Shown here in pieces: positions 1-16,020 of a stretch of DNA of 64,000 bases. The position numbers and the translations under genes are program-made. The stretch covers positions 10,124,399 through 10,188,398 of the forward strand of contig CM055314.2 of the NCBI GenBank assembly GCA_029255685.2. Reading direction: 5' to 3'. The notes beneath the pieces were generated by a model. That model was not told where the DNA came from and did no database searches. It saw only the letters and a program-made list of their open reading frames with translations. Numbering within the stretch: position 1 is the stretch's first letter; each line of letters opens with the position of its first letter. Source of the stretch: Silene conica. Taxonomy: Eukaryota; Streptophyta; Magnoliopsida; Caryophyllales; Caryophyllaceae.

Positions 1-2942
1 GTATTAAAGAGATTTATTGATCATTAAGTTAATCACAGGATAATATGTTTAAGAATTAAAGTGCATTTGATTAAATGAGTCAAATGTTACTTGTATAAGC
101 CTCGTTTTTTACTGTTGTCAAAGAAAAAGATAATATGTTGATAATTGATAGTAGATTAGGGAAGATTAGTAGGACTTCAGGTAAGTTATTACCATCATCG
201 ATGCGCTTCACGAGCTGTAATCAATTATAATGTATTCCATTGTTACATTGGCATAAAACTGTCTTTTTCAACCCATTATAATTAATAAATGAGATTTTCC
301 GAATGAATCAACCATGTCAAATTCCGGGTTGAGTCAAACGAATCAGGTCTAATTTTTAAATACAAGATACGAGTCAAATTAAGGTAAGAATATGGATCAA
401 AATCTGTTGTGGAGACAATTTTAAGTATATGAAAATTAAACTTATACATCATTCACTCAATAAAGTAGTCGATTAAAGTATCTTTAACACAAATAATCAC
501 CAGTATTAATTTTTTTTTTTTTGGTGGGAAACACCAGTATTAAATTTGTAATATTATTTCGAAGATAAAATACTTAATTATTTAATGTGAAAACTAAAAG
601 TTGGCACTTTTTTCAACATTTTTGAAATCCAATTAAATATTAATATTTTTTTATCATACTTATTTTAAAACGATTATTAAAACTAAGTTATTTTAATATT
701 TATTTTATTATTAAATGATACAAAAGATATAAAATTAATTTTTTATTTGTATCTGTAATTTAGAATAATAACAAAACATTAGTTAACAAATTTAATTATT
801 ATTTCAAATATAATACTCATTAATATTAATACTTTAGTAATATTTATTGTTTATTTTTTACGATCGATTGGATTAATTCAGACTTCGCTTTTAAATTAAC
901 AGGTCATTTTAAATTCGATCAGTCAATTTGCGAGATAAAATTTACATGTCTTACTCCCAAAAAAAGTCTAATTAGTGTAATGGTAACAATGAAAATCATT
1001 TCCCTTTCTTAATATTAAAACAGATCAAATACCAATATATTTAACCTGTTATAAGTATAAGACGAACACTAAAACTTGAGAGAGACGGTCTTTCAATAAA
1101 TTATTGAGAGACAATTCTTTTGTACCATTTTATTTGTATTTCGTAACCCTTTTGTCATTGATCGTACCATAATAGTTTCGTACCTATTTACCTAATAAAT
1201 GTACTTATTTTATCTTTAATCATGATTTGTACCAATTTTATTACTTTTAATACCACTTTATCTTAAATTTGTACAATAGTCTTATTAACAATAAAAGCCC
1301 ACACCAAGATTTACAAACAAAAGAGGCCATAATTCAAGTCCAAGAAACAATATGGAAAGGAATAATAATCTTGTCTATTTTAGTCAAGTTTATTATATAA
1401 TTGTAATTTTCTTTTTTATCAAGATCCTAACTTAGTTACCATGTACTCTATATATATAGCTTGCATTTCACTGTTAATAAATACAATTCACAATTCTACC
1501 AAAACCTCATACATTGTTCATCTTATAAGTCCAATAAACTTATCGAGAGGCGGCCTCTGAGGAGACGTACGGTAACACGAATATCCGTCTTTGAGTTTGC
1601 GGTTTCATTGTTCCACTCTGGAAAAGAGAGAGTGATATACATGTGTCATGTGGAGTAAAGGCAATTGGTCAAATGAGTCAAAATAAATGGGTTTCTTAAA
1701 AAGTAGATTATCTACTTTAGATTAAGCATATCTATTAAACACTTTAATTAGTCAGTGACTAATTAAGGTTAAGGATACACTTAATTAACAAGGCTACTTA
1801 CTTAGGTTTAAGGGTATATTCTCCTGCTAATAAGCACAGCTGTACGTACTACTGTGCTTCTAAAAGTGACAATAACTGCTTAAACTGTTGATTTTATAGC
1901 CAAAATCTTCTGTAAAGCCATGTTTTAACTCTTTATTATAACGTTTTTTCTTTTTCGATAATGACACCGCGCTACCAGGTGGCACCGATTTTAAGACCAT
2001 TCCGAAGCAAGGACAATTGCTTACTTGGGTCAAGTTAATTACAATTAATAGAAAATTAGGATTGATCTAAGGGTGTTGAGGGTCAAGTTGTAACCCAAGG
2101 TGGAGTAAATTGACTCATTTAGTGATCCCTTATGTAACAAATTCTCATTGGTTATAAATTAGAAAAAGAAAAAAAAAAACTATATTATTGACTCGATTAA
2201 ATCAACCTTTTGGTTGGCGATGGTCTAAGAGACTAAGAGTCATTCTCTTGATATCAATCTATCTTGCTTTAAACATTTTGTGATTTTGAAATAAGACGGA
2301 TTAAATATTACATTTTTTAACGAAAATGTGACCATTTGGCATTTATTAACACAATGTTATAACTAAAGTTGTCATTTTTAACCCATGAAATGATGGTAAC
2401 ACCTTTATTAGAAAATAGTAAAATTTTAATGTAAAATGACAACATTTTACGGTTTTACCCGTCTTATTTCAGACGGGAAAAAGTCCGTCGGAAATAAGCT
2501 GCGCTCTTATATATATCCCTTATTATTGGGGTCTCTACTTATTGTATATGATGCATCCATTGTTATTGAGACCCCCTACTTAATACACATGAGAGGGTGA
2601 CGGCGTGACGCTAAATTGTTTTTCTTTTCTAAAAAATGTTCTTAGAGTACATGTTAAGAGAACTAAGATGGAAAGTTTGACAATGAATACAACGTTGAAA
2701 TTTGAATAATACTTCTCACATATATTAGAGAATACCGAACAACATATGAAATGAGGAATATTTTATTATTTCAAATTTCCATAATATTTATCTTAAAGTT
2801 TTCATCTAAGTCTCCTTAACATGAGCCCTTATTGAGAGTTATTCCACATTTGGAAAAAACAAAACACATGCGCCCTTATGACATATTTTAAAATACACGT
2901 TTTTTATTATCATGTTGTCTTTTTTCTCTCTATATAACTTCA

Positions 2943-3134
2943 CACAAATTCTCATTTGTGACGGTATTATCCGTCGTAAACTTGCGACGAATCAAATAAA
3001 ACCCATTTGGGGAGATAAAGACAAACTATTTTTTATTCTCTATACACTTTCATTCTTGTCTTATCTAATCAAGTGAGTGTACTTAACCCGTCGCAAATTT
3101 GTGACGAATATACCCGTCACAAGAGAGACTTATT
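2943..3134. mobile_element. MITE, Mutator-like family (diverged copy)
   Basis: The element opens with CACAAATTCTCATTTGTGAC and closes with GTCACAAGAGAGACTTATTG, an imperfect inverted match. Subterminal ATCCGTCG...GCGACG and CCGTCGCAAATTTGTGACG blocks are the same as in the better-preserved copies at 55415-55587, 61186-61380 and 61923-62117. No clear target duplication is visible, so it is older or damaged. It has no coding capacity. Confidence 0.5.
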
Positions 3135-4295
3135 GAATTATTCATGCCATGAGGTCAAGTCCCGCATCATATTCATCTTTGTGACTCCCTTTACACACTT
3201 TTTTTTAATAAAAAATGATATGACTCTCATAATCAATTTTAATTTATCAAGAATAATCTACCTACATGCAAAATGTAATCAATTTATCCTAATACACAAA
3301 ACTATAAAATCAACTACTTTCTTTTAATAAATAAATTAAATACTTACTTTTTACATTTACTTTAATTAATCCGACCCAAATTCGTATTTGCTCACCTCAA
3401 ACTCAGATCATGTTTTTTTGAGCTGAAGCCTAAATGTAACCAAATTGAACTAAATTTAGTTGAAGCGAGCTAAATTAAATTAAAATTTGCTAAATTAAAA
3501 TTTGCTAAATTAAAAAATGAGAGTTGAAATTAAGATAAAAAAAAAACTTAAAAACAAAATGACTTTCTCTGAAAATTTAGTTAAATTCACCTGATAATAT
3601 TTTTTTGTCAATCTGGACAATAAATGAAAAGTGTATTAATGGTCAAAGTCTGGGAAATTACTTTGACGCCACTTGACATGTGAACCTTAGCAAAGCATCC
3701 ATCCCTCCATACAATAAAGGCTTCTTCTCCCATCTAAACCGGGTAAAGCCATTCAGCAAGTATCCCTTGTAACGCGCATATTCATTACAAGCCTTATGAT
3801 GAGTTAGGTATAAATTACATGGACAATACATGATCCGTTACAAGTTGGCAGTGAATATGCACGTTATAAATGAGAATTTGTTCAAAACCCGTACACACTC
3901 CAATTTCTTTGGATAATCAACTGTTCTTTATCTTCGACAGGTTTATGTAAAACGGCATTATAACCAAATATTGTAAATCATTTAATAGACATTGAAGCTC
4001 CTCTTACAATGGATATGGTTTTTTTTTTTAAATTTTTGGTACAACAAAGATTATGGTAGTTCGTGAAAGTTATTTAATGGAGATAAATTTAAAACCATGT
4101 CACAAGAATTTGTGAATCTATAATACTCGCTGGATTAATCCCTTGACGAAATATCCCTCCTTTCCTTCCACATCATGACACCACCAAGTAAACCACAGCA
4201 AAGAAAGGTAAAATGAATGGAAATTTTCATGTTCTTCCCTTTAGATAGTCGCGTAATCCAATTGCATAACGAATTTGCTGATTAACCTATAAGTC

Positions 4296-4368
4296 GATCA
4301 TTCGCAAACACAAATGACTGGGACAGTTGATCATTCGCAAACACAAATAACTGGGACGGAGGGAGTAG
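4296..4368. repeat. 33-bp tandem duplication ending in a Stowaway-like terminus
   Basis: GATCATTCGCAAACACAAAT starts at 4296 and again at 4329, a period of 33. The second copy runs into GGGACGGAGGGAGTAG, which is the typical inner-to-outer end of a Stowaway (Tc1/mariner-type) MITE. The opposite terminus was not found nearby, so this is probably a fragment. Confidence 0.45.
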
Positions 4369-5606
4369 TTGATAGGACGCATCTTAGGTTCTAATGCGAC
4401 ATTATTGCAATGAATGGGGTACCATATGTGATTGAGCAGCTGGTATTTGCCAATAAGTTTCGACACGGTACTGAGTACAGTAACTGGAATTAATTTACGT
4501 TGACAAATATGACAATGCCACAATCTGCATACTCCATACGCACACAAAACACGGACCCTCCTCCTAATCAGATGCCTCGTATCCGAGGCTCGTCGGACAC
4601 ATACCTATGTACCATCTAATCTGATTAATCTCTTAACACGGTATATGTAAAAATGGTCATTTACCCAAATCGTAACGCAAGTGAATCCTATTAACAACCA
4701 CGCTAATATCCAAATACACGAGAATTTCTATTTTCGTGTGATTTATTACGAGCTTCTCGAGAAGTTTTATCCGGCAAGCAAAATATAGCCTGGATAGTTA
4801 AGTTATAATTTCAGGACAGTGCACAATCCAGAGCATCAAGGCAAACACACAATATTTCAAGTCTCCAACCGGCTATCTAGGGATCGTTTAAAGGAGCAAT
4901 TCACGATATAGAAAACGGGAAAACATAACAAAACTACTTCAGACCAGCTAGAACGAAATCGTTTCTGAAAATGGAGAAGCACACCAAAAGGCAAGCTCAA
5001 AGGGTGAAAGAGCTGAATTCTAGTTTTTTAGATACCTTGCCATCACAAGACCACCCAGTAACAAGTGAACGGCCAATATACTTTCGCCCACAATGGGTTG
5101 TTTTGTCAATAAGCGAGTAATATAGTAAATGTTTAATCTACGCGGCTTGACCATAATAGTCAGGTTATCCAACTACAAGTGACAAGTCAGATTCCCAATT
5201 AGTCTCCCTTTATTTTCAGGACTCGAGAGCAAATAAATCTTTGCATACACACAAGACATCCAAAACCAGACCTCCGGAACTCGTAAATGAATACATGCAA
5301 AACCACGTCTCCCATTCTTAATATTCTCACCTCACACAAAAATACTAAACACAATCGTTGTCAGTCACATAATCTCTGCCACAAACTAAACCCAGACGAG
5401 ATCAATATAAAAGCGATAGGATAAAAAGGAAATGACACCCAGAAGTTGAAGCAATACGATATCCACAAGGATAGCATACCATCCATACACAGCAGATAGA
5501 AAATGTAGTGAAGACTGAAGACGGAAAGAAATGGGCCACAATTAACATCAAAATAATTGAGATGGCAAGGTGACCGAGAAAAATAGTGTGTAATAATTAA
5601 ACATTA

Positions 5607-5628
5607 TGCAATCTTCAAAAAGATTGCA
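5607..5628. other. Perfect 9-bp hairpin downstream of actin copy 1
   Basis: TGCAATCTT, then a four-base loop, then AAGATTGCA, in the region aligned with the 3' flank of actin copy 2. The corresponding site in copy 2 (near 13385-13400) does not form this stem. It lies about 215 bp past the stop codon, so it may be in or just beyond the 3' UTR. No function can be assigned. Confidence 0.35.
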
Positions 5629-5843
5629 CGACATAATCCAACAAAATAGTTACAACAATCAATAAAAATTCCAAAGGGTTGTTCCCCAAAAAAAACACCA
5701 CAAGCTCTTCAAACTTCTCCATCTCTCTCAACCAAATCAAATCAAATCATATAGCATACTTAAAGTTTTGACCGAACTGAAAGAAAAACGAGGAGATAAC
5801 AGGAGACTATATAGGACTACAATCTCAAAACTTATCTTAGAAC

Positions 5844-7349
<1,506 letters not shown>

Positions 7350-7360
7350 CTCGATTTATA

Positions 7361-9580
7361 CTGCAAAAGATCACATTTTCAAAAAAGTCACTATATAGTT
7401 TAAAGCTAATAACCATCTTTGATTCATGACACCATTGATTAAAAGATACGATTTTCGTAGAAGACATCATTTTTAAATATGTCACTGACTCAGCATATAG
7501 ACCACTCAAACCAAACACAATGCTACAATTCACAAGTCGGTTTGGGTTATTTTTTTAATATCTACCAAACCGCAAAAGGTGTATCAGAAACATTGGTGTT
7601 GCATTGATGATCATAAAATACCAAATCTCACATATACAAAGTTTCTTAATAAAACAACTCATGGTCTTCATGTTAAATCAAATGTTAACTTCAATACAAA
7701 AAAGAGGATTGTAGGAATCTCTACATTCAAATAATTAGAATGCACCTATGTTCCTCCGACACTTCACTAAGTCACTAAGTTGCCGTGTGTCACGACACAG
7801 CATGACACTTCGACCTTTCAATTTAGACCAATTTTTTTAAAAAATTAGCACAAAAAAGGCTGTATCCGACAATCGACACGTCTCAGACACGACGCCATTG
7901 TTGAGGTGTCGGAGAGTCGAGGTAACACGAGAGAGCACTCTATTGATGGTCAGCATAAATTTTCAACATTTATTCTTCCAGTACACACATTTATGACCTA
8001 TCAATTTACAAATTAATTTTATCTCGATAATAGTTAATCTAAGGCACGACCAGAATCACCAAACAAAGTTTTTTCAGTATGTACTAAATTCCACGCGCCC
8101 TTATCTCTCAGGAGACCCTAGCTCCAGTACCAACATAAAAAAGAAGCTACTATCTAACAATTCTGGTGGTGATAAGCCCAAGACTTTAGCCAGCACTTTC
8201 TTATATAAATTCATTAAATATGTCCGATTTTATCTTCCCCTAAAAGATGTTGAACACCTGTTTTTAAGAATATGTGAAAAATCGATGCTCTCATAAGATG
8301 GATTTAGGACTACAACATGTTAGATCAGACAAAATGCATTGTTCTCAAAACAGCGCTAAATCCATAGATCGTCTCACAGGAAGTTGATGTAATATAAGTG
8401 TCATATCCAAATAGCGATCTTCATTTTAAGAAGGGTTTGTTTGGTCTGATTCTAACAAGTTTGTACTATTACTTTAATTATGACGTCTTTTGTCGATAAC
8501 ATATCACGTTATGTTAAACTATGGATCGTTCACTCAAAACAAAAATAAAATGGTCAAACAATCAAGACAAATTTGCGGCAAGCGGTAATAAAAGACAAAC
8601 TGCATGCAATACACTCATATGCCTATTGCCTAACTACAATTTCGACTAAGTCAATGACAAGGCTATGATAAATTGTAGTCAAAGCACATCAAGACTAATC
8701 TAAGCTATGGCACTAGCAATCCCACTTCTTATAAATGATCACCCCCGCTAGACGAGTGACGACCCTGTGTCCCACTTTTATGTCCTATTCCGTGTCTCAC
8801 TCCATACACATCTTCGACACATCACTTGTTGCAAATAAAAAATACACAATAAATATAATGTGTATGGAATGGGACACGGATTGAAGATCCTCACTCTCAC
8901 TCCCGCTAGACGACCTTAAAAAACTCGGTCCCAACCCTCCAAAGTATATACTTTTTACTAATTGTACACCCTAAGATTCAAATCCACCCATAAACCCTTC
9001 CCCAAATACATTTTTAGTCAAGATCCGCTCGACACTCCACCACTACCATTCAAAATGCGATCAGTATTTTCCATTTCCGATTCAAAATCAACGATCGCCT
9101 AGCAAATCGGACCACCACTTATATCAAAATTAATCACAAATGCAACCGAATCGCGCCACAGGATTTACAAAAACTCCTCCATACCAATGAGTCCTCAATA
9201 AATCACAGCATTACAACAAATCGATTCAATAAACAAGATCCAGCGAGCAATCGGATCGAATCGAGCAAATTTACTCGCAACAATCGATTCAATAAACCCT
9301 AGATCGGACCTCTACTCAAATCAATCTATCAATCAATCAAACAGAAATTTCAACTATTCGGATTCAAACATGCAATAAAACGAAAATCGATCTACACAAA
9401 TAATCAAAATCTTAGAAAACAAATGGCGCAAAAAATTAATAAAAATAAAAATAAAAATAAAATAAAAGAGGTGGAGAGGTGTATATATATACCTTGAAAA
9501 GTTGAGGAGCGAGAAAAATGGAGGAGAGAGAAAGTTAGATGGAGAGGAGAGAGAAAGAGAGAGAGAGTGAATGAGGGAGA
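7361..9580 (-). other. Actin copy 1 leader: noncoding exon 1 plus 2.1-kb leader intron
   Basis: Plant actin genes normally carry an intron in the 5' UTR. Here the minus-strand acceptor TTTTGCAG lies directly before TATAAATCGAG and the ATG, so exon 2 begins at 7360. The matching donor CAAG|GTATATATA is at 9493/9492, giving an intron of 7361-9492 (2132 bp). The upstream exon (9493 to about 9580) is CT-rich on the transcribed strand, as expected for a plant actin leader. Copy 2 has the same acceptor context and the same donor-side exon. Exon 1's 5' end is inferred from the TATA-like position and is approximate. Confidence 0.75.
8744..8913. mobile_element. Small inverted-repeat element in the actin copy 1 leader intron
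   Basis: A 12-bp direct repeat CCCGCTAGACGA (8744-8755 and 8902-8913) brackets 146 bp. Inside are 22-bp inverted arms at 8790-8811 and 8858-8879 with two mismatches. The direct repeats look like a target duplication. The inverted arms are internal rather than terminal, so the class is unclear. It is absent from the corresponding intron of copy 2 as far as I can align it. Confidence 0.45.
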
Positions 9581-9591
9581 AATATGTGGGA

Positions 9592-9614
9592 TTGAGATGT
9601 AGCTTTATTATGTT
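9592..9614 (-). promoter_or_regulatory. Core promoter block of actin copy 1
   Basis: On the minus strand the block reads AACATAATAAAGCTACATCT followed by CAA. ATAATAAA (9604-9611) is a TATA-like box about 25-30 bp before the CT-rich first exon. The same block with two transitions occurs at 16692-16714 in front of copy 2, while flanking DNA on both sides has diverged. That conservation supports a promoter role; the transcription start is inferred. Confidence 0.6.
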
Positions 9615-11813
9615 GTTCAGGACGGCTCACAACTCACAAATGAAATGCAAATGTAATTGAAATGCAAATGTAAATTCACTTTTATTTTATTTTTATAATT
9701 TTTATAATTTTAAATAAAATGAAATGAAATAAAATAAAATATTTGGGAGGAAAAAGAATGTGAGAACAATGATTCGGACAGGGTGGAGAGAGGATCAAAG
9801 TTTAATCACTTTTTTATTTTAGTTTTACTTTTTAATAATAATATTAATTAATAAAAATGATTTATTAGTGAAAGTTCAACATATTGGTGGTAAATAAAGG
9901 TAAATAAAGTTTAACACATTGGGGCAGTTGAGTGAGGTTAAATTGAGTAAGGGTTATATCGGGTTGAATGCGGTTTTAGTTGGGTTATTTTAGGTTAAAT
10001 GATGCATCGACTTGGGTCAGGTCGTGTCGGTTTTCTATCGACTATTATCGAGGGCAGTTAGTTTTATTAGGTCAATATTGAGTTGGGTTTGTTCGGGTTG
10101 GATCAAGTCAGGACAAACTTATCAGCTCTAGTAATATGGCATGGAATATGCAACTAACACTGACAGTTCGATTTTAGGTTGTCAGGCCATTTTGGCCTAC
10201 AATTAGCCTAACATAGGTGAAAAAAGGTTGGGACTTGGGAGGGGCTAGCTCATGCTTAGCCTTAGTCCATCTCGTTACCCCTAATTTTTTTTTGGGTTTT
10301 TGGACAAGTCGTACTCATTTTTGAATCTTTAACTAAAGTTTGGCGGGCATGAGATAGGTCGGGAAAACTTTGACTTGTGAGGCCGATTGAGATGATTGTT
10401 ACTTTGGCGAGGTTATATGTGGCCATCGCCGATTAGGGTGAGCCAATGTGGGTTAGGTTGGGGGTGAGAGGCTAGTGCGGGGTTGGGCTAAAAAATGAGT
10501 ACGACTGAGTTAATTATAGGGTTGGCGTGAGTAATACTTGGTCTATGTGCCTTTTTTTGGATTAGGTAGGTTGAACAATGAGGGCAATGACAATGTCGGA
10601 CCTTGGTCTAAGAACATGTCGGGTTGTGCCTAATGACAGCCCACCAAAATCTAACCCGATGTGGCGGGCCGGGTCGAGCTAGCCTACCACATAAGCTATA
10701 TCTAAGCGAGGTCTACCAGTCTATTACAACCCACGCACGAGTATAACCAAAATACGACTCAATTTCGGACGACCACTAGGCCCGACTTTGTTTTAGTTTT
10801 TGAATTAATCAAGGATCAAGCGCAAGTAACTACATTAGCTAAGTTGACAGTTAGATAGTGAAAATGAGAACGTAATTGCTTATTCATGTACGAGTTTTAC
10901 TCATTTATGGACTTTTTTCATTACTTTTCCATTCTATACCCTTCGCAAAAAAAAATCTCTAATTCTCTAATTCTCTCCCCCACAAAAAAACCCTAAACCA
11001 CACCAGTATGAAGGCTAGTTCTCGTATCAATCAAATAGTAATTCTAATCTCTACCTTTATCAATTATATTATATGAAATTGGCGGCTTAACCTTCCGTGC
11101 GAAACATCAGTCTTCGTAGGCGACGAAGTTCAAAGAAAGATTTTTGGTTGCTGGTCTTTATTAAGGGGGCTTACAGGCGAACCTATGGAACTGTTTGGAT
11201 GGGATCATGTGCTCATATAATTCTTCAATTCCATTGATCCACCAAAAAGGAAACAACATCTCGTACGCTATTACAAGAGTAATCTCGAACTCCTTCCGTT
11301 GAATTAACGGACTTTAAAAAATTGGTTCAGACTAATTAAATTAGGGTTTCTTTAAATCGTTTTCTGTTTTATTTGTTCATTTTCTTCCTTATTCTTTTTT
11401 TTTTTATTCAATTGTTATTTGGATTGAATCTTGTCGTAATAATATTGGATTTGTAGGATGTTCAATTATAGAACAAATTGACATTAAAGAACAAATCGAT
11501 CAAGTTATACTTTTTCAGCAAAAACAACATTGATAGTAGCTAACCCTCATAAGACCTTAACGATACCGTTTCAATTTTACATATTCCGAGGGCGGTGGCG
11601 GTGACAACCGTGGTGTGAAAAGGTGAAATAAAATGGAAGGGTTGGTAGTTAGTGTGAGAAGGAGAAGGTGAAATAAAATGGTAAATGTTGTGAAAAGATA
11701 GGGGTATAATGGTCAATCATGTTCATGATTGAGTAAAACTCGTCCATGATTGAGCAACACCTAATGAGAATTGAAACCCATTAGCTGTTATAGCGTGGTG
11801 GACATGTTGTAAC

Positions 11814-12117
11814 TTAAGGGGTTGTTTGGTTGCCTCTCAAAATCATGGGAATTCGAAAATCCTGGGAAGTTGCTAAATGGAGTTTTGTTTGGTTGCCTAA
11901 TTCATGGGAAGTGCAACTTCCTGTGTAAACTGCAATTCCTACATAATGTAGGAACTCACTTACCTAGGCCCCCCTAGGTAAGTGGGAATTCCCACATGAA
12001 TTGAATTTCCCGCATTCAACCAAACAACATTTAAACAATTCACGTGATTTTCTAGTTCATATGAATTTGATTTTCCCGGAAATTTTATATTCCCATGGCG
12101 AACCAAACGACTCCTTA
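11814..12117. mobile_element. Tourist-like MITE (PIF/Harbinger type)
   Basis: The element of 298 bp (11817-12114) is flanked by the target trinucleotide TTA at 11814-11816 and 12115-12117. Its termini are AGGGGTTGTTTGGTTGCC and GGCGAACCAAACGACTCC, good inverted matches and typical of PIF/Harbinger MITEs. A palindrome CCTAGGCCCCCCTAGG sits mid-element. It has no coding capacity, so mobilisation would need an external transposase. Confidence 0.75.
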
Positions 12118-13033
12118 GTCTATTATATTATCATTAATCGACTTCTTTCGGATTTCCCCCCTTCAAATCTTACGTATAAAAAATTAATCAAATAAAACTT
12201 GTGAGTTTTTCATTTATACTAACCGTACAATTTTCTTTGAATCGTAAAGTAAAATATTATCGCGAAACTTGTGTTGCACATTCTTTAGCTCATGTTGGTT
12301 TGGGAACTGCTGGCAGATCCCGACAGATCGGTCTAGAAAACGAAATTATCACCGAATGCTGATAGTGCATTTTTTTTATTTATCTTTAAAATATAGAATA
12401 CCTGTAAAAAAAAGCAATCAGCAACCCAAGTCATATCCCATACTTTGGGAAGTTAGAGAATTGAGAGGGATCATACATTCATACCCAGAAGAATCTCCAA
12501 CTTTTTTTTTCCAATCAAACAGTTGGCCATTATGGTCATGTTATTTGACAACTAATCAAATTTTCTAAAGGGAATGGTAGTTGGCCTCAATACAGTTATG
12601 CTATCCAACCACTAGGTATTAATCTTAACAAGTCTTTACTCTTACTTGTGACGGAGGAATAGGCAAAGAGACTCCTTTTTCCAATTCTCGTTATTTGAAA
12701 AACCCGCTATTATAATTCTCTTTTTTTAACATTATTTAAATCGGGTATAATACGTCACTAATTAGTGACGGTCACAGGAAACAATTGCGATGGAGGCGGT
12801 GTGATAGTGTTGTGAACTTATGATTCTTGGTGGTTGTGTGGTAGTCGGATCAGGCATTCGCCTTCCCTTTTTTTTCGAGCTCAAATTTATACATGTATTG
12901 GCGGAATCAAGACAAAGTAGTCCCAATAGTCCTTGTCTTCTTGTAAGTTGTTACAGTTGTAACAAATATATCCAAAATCACACATCCCTTTCATACCAAG
13001 TACTTTAATATTCTTGCTCACATATAATAGTCC

Positions 13034-13260
13034 TAAACTATCGTTATCGATTAATCTCAACCACAAGACCAAGACCAAACCCGATCAAACCGATAAATCA
13101 GCTTCATACTCATAATCCAAAGGGGATGACATCCAGAGACGTTCAGAAGATTGCCGATCACATAATACTAAACTATCGTTATCAATTAATCTCGGCCACA
13201 AACCTAAACCAGACCAAACCCGATAATTAGGCTTCATAAAGCAACGAGCAATCGGATAAT
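13034..13260. repeat. Partial tandem duplication (period 135 bp) beyond the 3' end of actin copy 2
   Basis: TAAACTATCGTTATC starts at 13034 and again at 13169. The similarity continues through CCACAA, ACCAAACCCGAT and CTTCATA, with many substitutions. A more distant single version seems present in the equivalent flank of copy 1 (near 5350-5400). The duplication therefore probably happened in the copy 2 flank after the actin duplication. Confidence 0.5.
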
Positions 13261-13614
13261 CGCATGCCATCCACACACAGCAGAGACAACAAGATGCAGA
13301 TGAAAACAAATGATGATCATGGTTCAACATAATTGGCATGGCAAGGTGACCCAGAAAAATAAAGAGTATATAAGAATTAAACATTTCGCGGAAGATTACA
13401 TGGCATATAATCCAAGAAAAAAAAAATAGTTACAACAATCAATAAAAATTCCAAAGCTTTGTTCCCAAAAAAACACAAGCTCTTCAAACTTCTCCGTCTC
13501 TCTCGACCAAATCAAATCACATCATACATCACACTAATAGTTTAGTTTTGACCGAACTGAAAGAAACACAAGGAGAATAGGACTGTAATCTCGGAACTTA
13601 TCATATGGAGTAAC

Positions 13615-15035
<1,421 letters not shown>

Positions 15036-15730
15036 CTCGATTTATACTACAACGGATAACATTTTGAGTAAGTGCAATATAGAAAGATTAAAATTCATGT
15101 AACTAGCAGCTATCCTTTTTATCCATGAAAACATTGATTAAAAAAACAGAAAAAATCAAAGTTGCTCTATAATTATGACACTGATTTGGCGCGTAGACCA
15201 CGTAAACCACAAACAAGGCTTAATCTCACTATTATTTTTTTATTGGGCTGTCAAGCCACAAAAAAACGTATCAGAAACACAATATTTACACTCCCATACG
15301 AGCACAGTCTTCATTTAACTTAGATGTGAAATTGAAAATACAAACACGAGAAGGATGATCATAGGGATCCCCAGATTCGAATACTTACAAATACTCGCCC
15401 TATTGGTGGATCAACATATATCTAGTTCAGTCCACGGGCGCCATTTTTCAGTACATCTTTCATTAATCATGACCAATCAATTTAGCTAAGAAAATTGTAC
15501 TAGTACACCAAAATTCAAACATTTACAACCAAGAGAATAATTATCGATCACAAAGGCCAAACAATCAATACAAAAATCGACCAGTAAACAGGTAGTGGCC
15601 GTAGGTTCCACCTTTATCTAGATAAGACAATTAAGACAACCCTTAGACGGAAGGTAACAAACAAACCAGAAACAACACATTCACATGTCCAACTAAATTT
15701 CCAAAATTAGTCTATTAGAGCTAAAATATA

Positions 15731-16020
15731 CTACCTCCATCTCAATCATTTGTTTACCCTTTGAATATATACTCCATCCTCGTCTAAATATTGGTTCCCT
15801 TTCTTTTGGGCATCAAAATTAAGGAAATAAATTTCGACCACACAAAAACCCTATCCCACCTGGAATTGATTTTGGACCACAAAAAAATTACCGCAAAAGG
15901 AAAGAGCAACCAACATCCGACTAACATGGAAATGAAAAGAGGAACCAACACAAGACGACTAGGAGGGGTATCCTTTACGGAGAATAAAGGAGGTAAACAA
16001 ATGATTAGCACAGAGGGAGA
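15731..16020. mobile_element. Stowaway-type MITE (outer of a nested pair)
   Basis: Termini CTACCTCCATCTCAATCATT and, inverted, ATCTCCCTCTGTGCTAATCA, both continuing into a shared TGTTTACC. It lies in the copy 2 leader intron and is interrupted by a second MITE at 15771-15970. With the inner element removed it would be about 90 bp. Confidence 0.6.
15771..15970. mobile_element. Stowaway-type MITE (inner, inserted into another MITE)
   Basis: Left end ACTCCATCCTCGTCTAAATA continues to TTGGTTCC. The right end, inverted, reads ACCCCTCCTAGTCGTCTTGT and also continues to TTGGTTCC. TA dinucleotides flank both ends. The element sits wholly inside the 15731-16020 MITE, so it is the younger insertion. 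Confidence 0.6.

Larger units (their letters stand above)
1..5400. other. AT-rich intergenic region
   Basis: No convincing gene is visible. Open frames are short and AT-driven and show no domain or splice logic. The stretch holds poly-A/T runs, a MITE-like element near 2.94-3.13 kb, a Stowaway-like terminus near 4.3 kb, and loose copies of two repeat motifs that recur later in the window (GAGAGACGGTCT near 1080-1110 and an ACCCGTC/GACGGG inverted pair near 2456-2480). From about 5400 the sequence begins to match the 3' flank of the second actin gene. Confidence 0.6.
9615..13300. other. Intergenic region between actin copies 1 and 2
   Basis: No gene is recognised. It contains degenerate G/T-rich repeats with recurring GGGTTGGG-type strings (9.9-10.7 kb, resembling decayed transposon or pseudosatellite sequence), a Tourist-like MITE (11817-12114), a GACGG-containing MITE fragment near 12.64-12.78 kb, and a 135-bp partial tandem duplication at 13.03-13.26 kb. 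Short open frames in this stretch look fortuitous. Confidence 0.55.
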
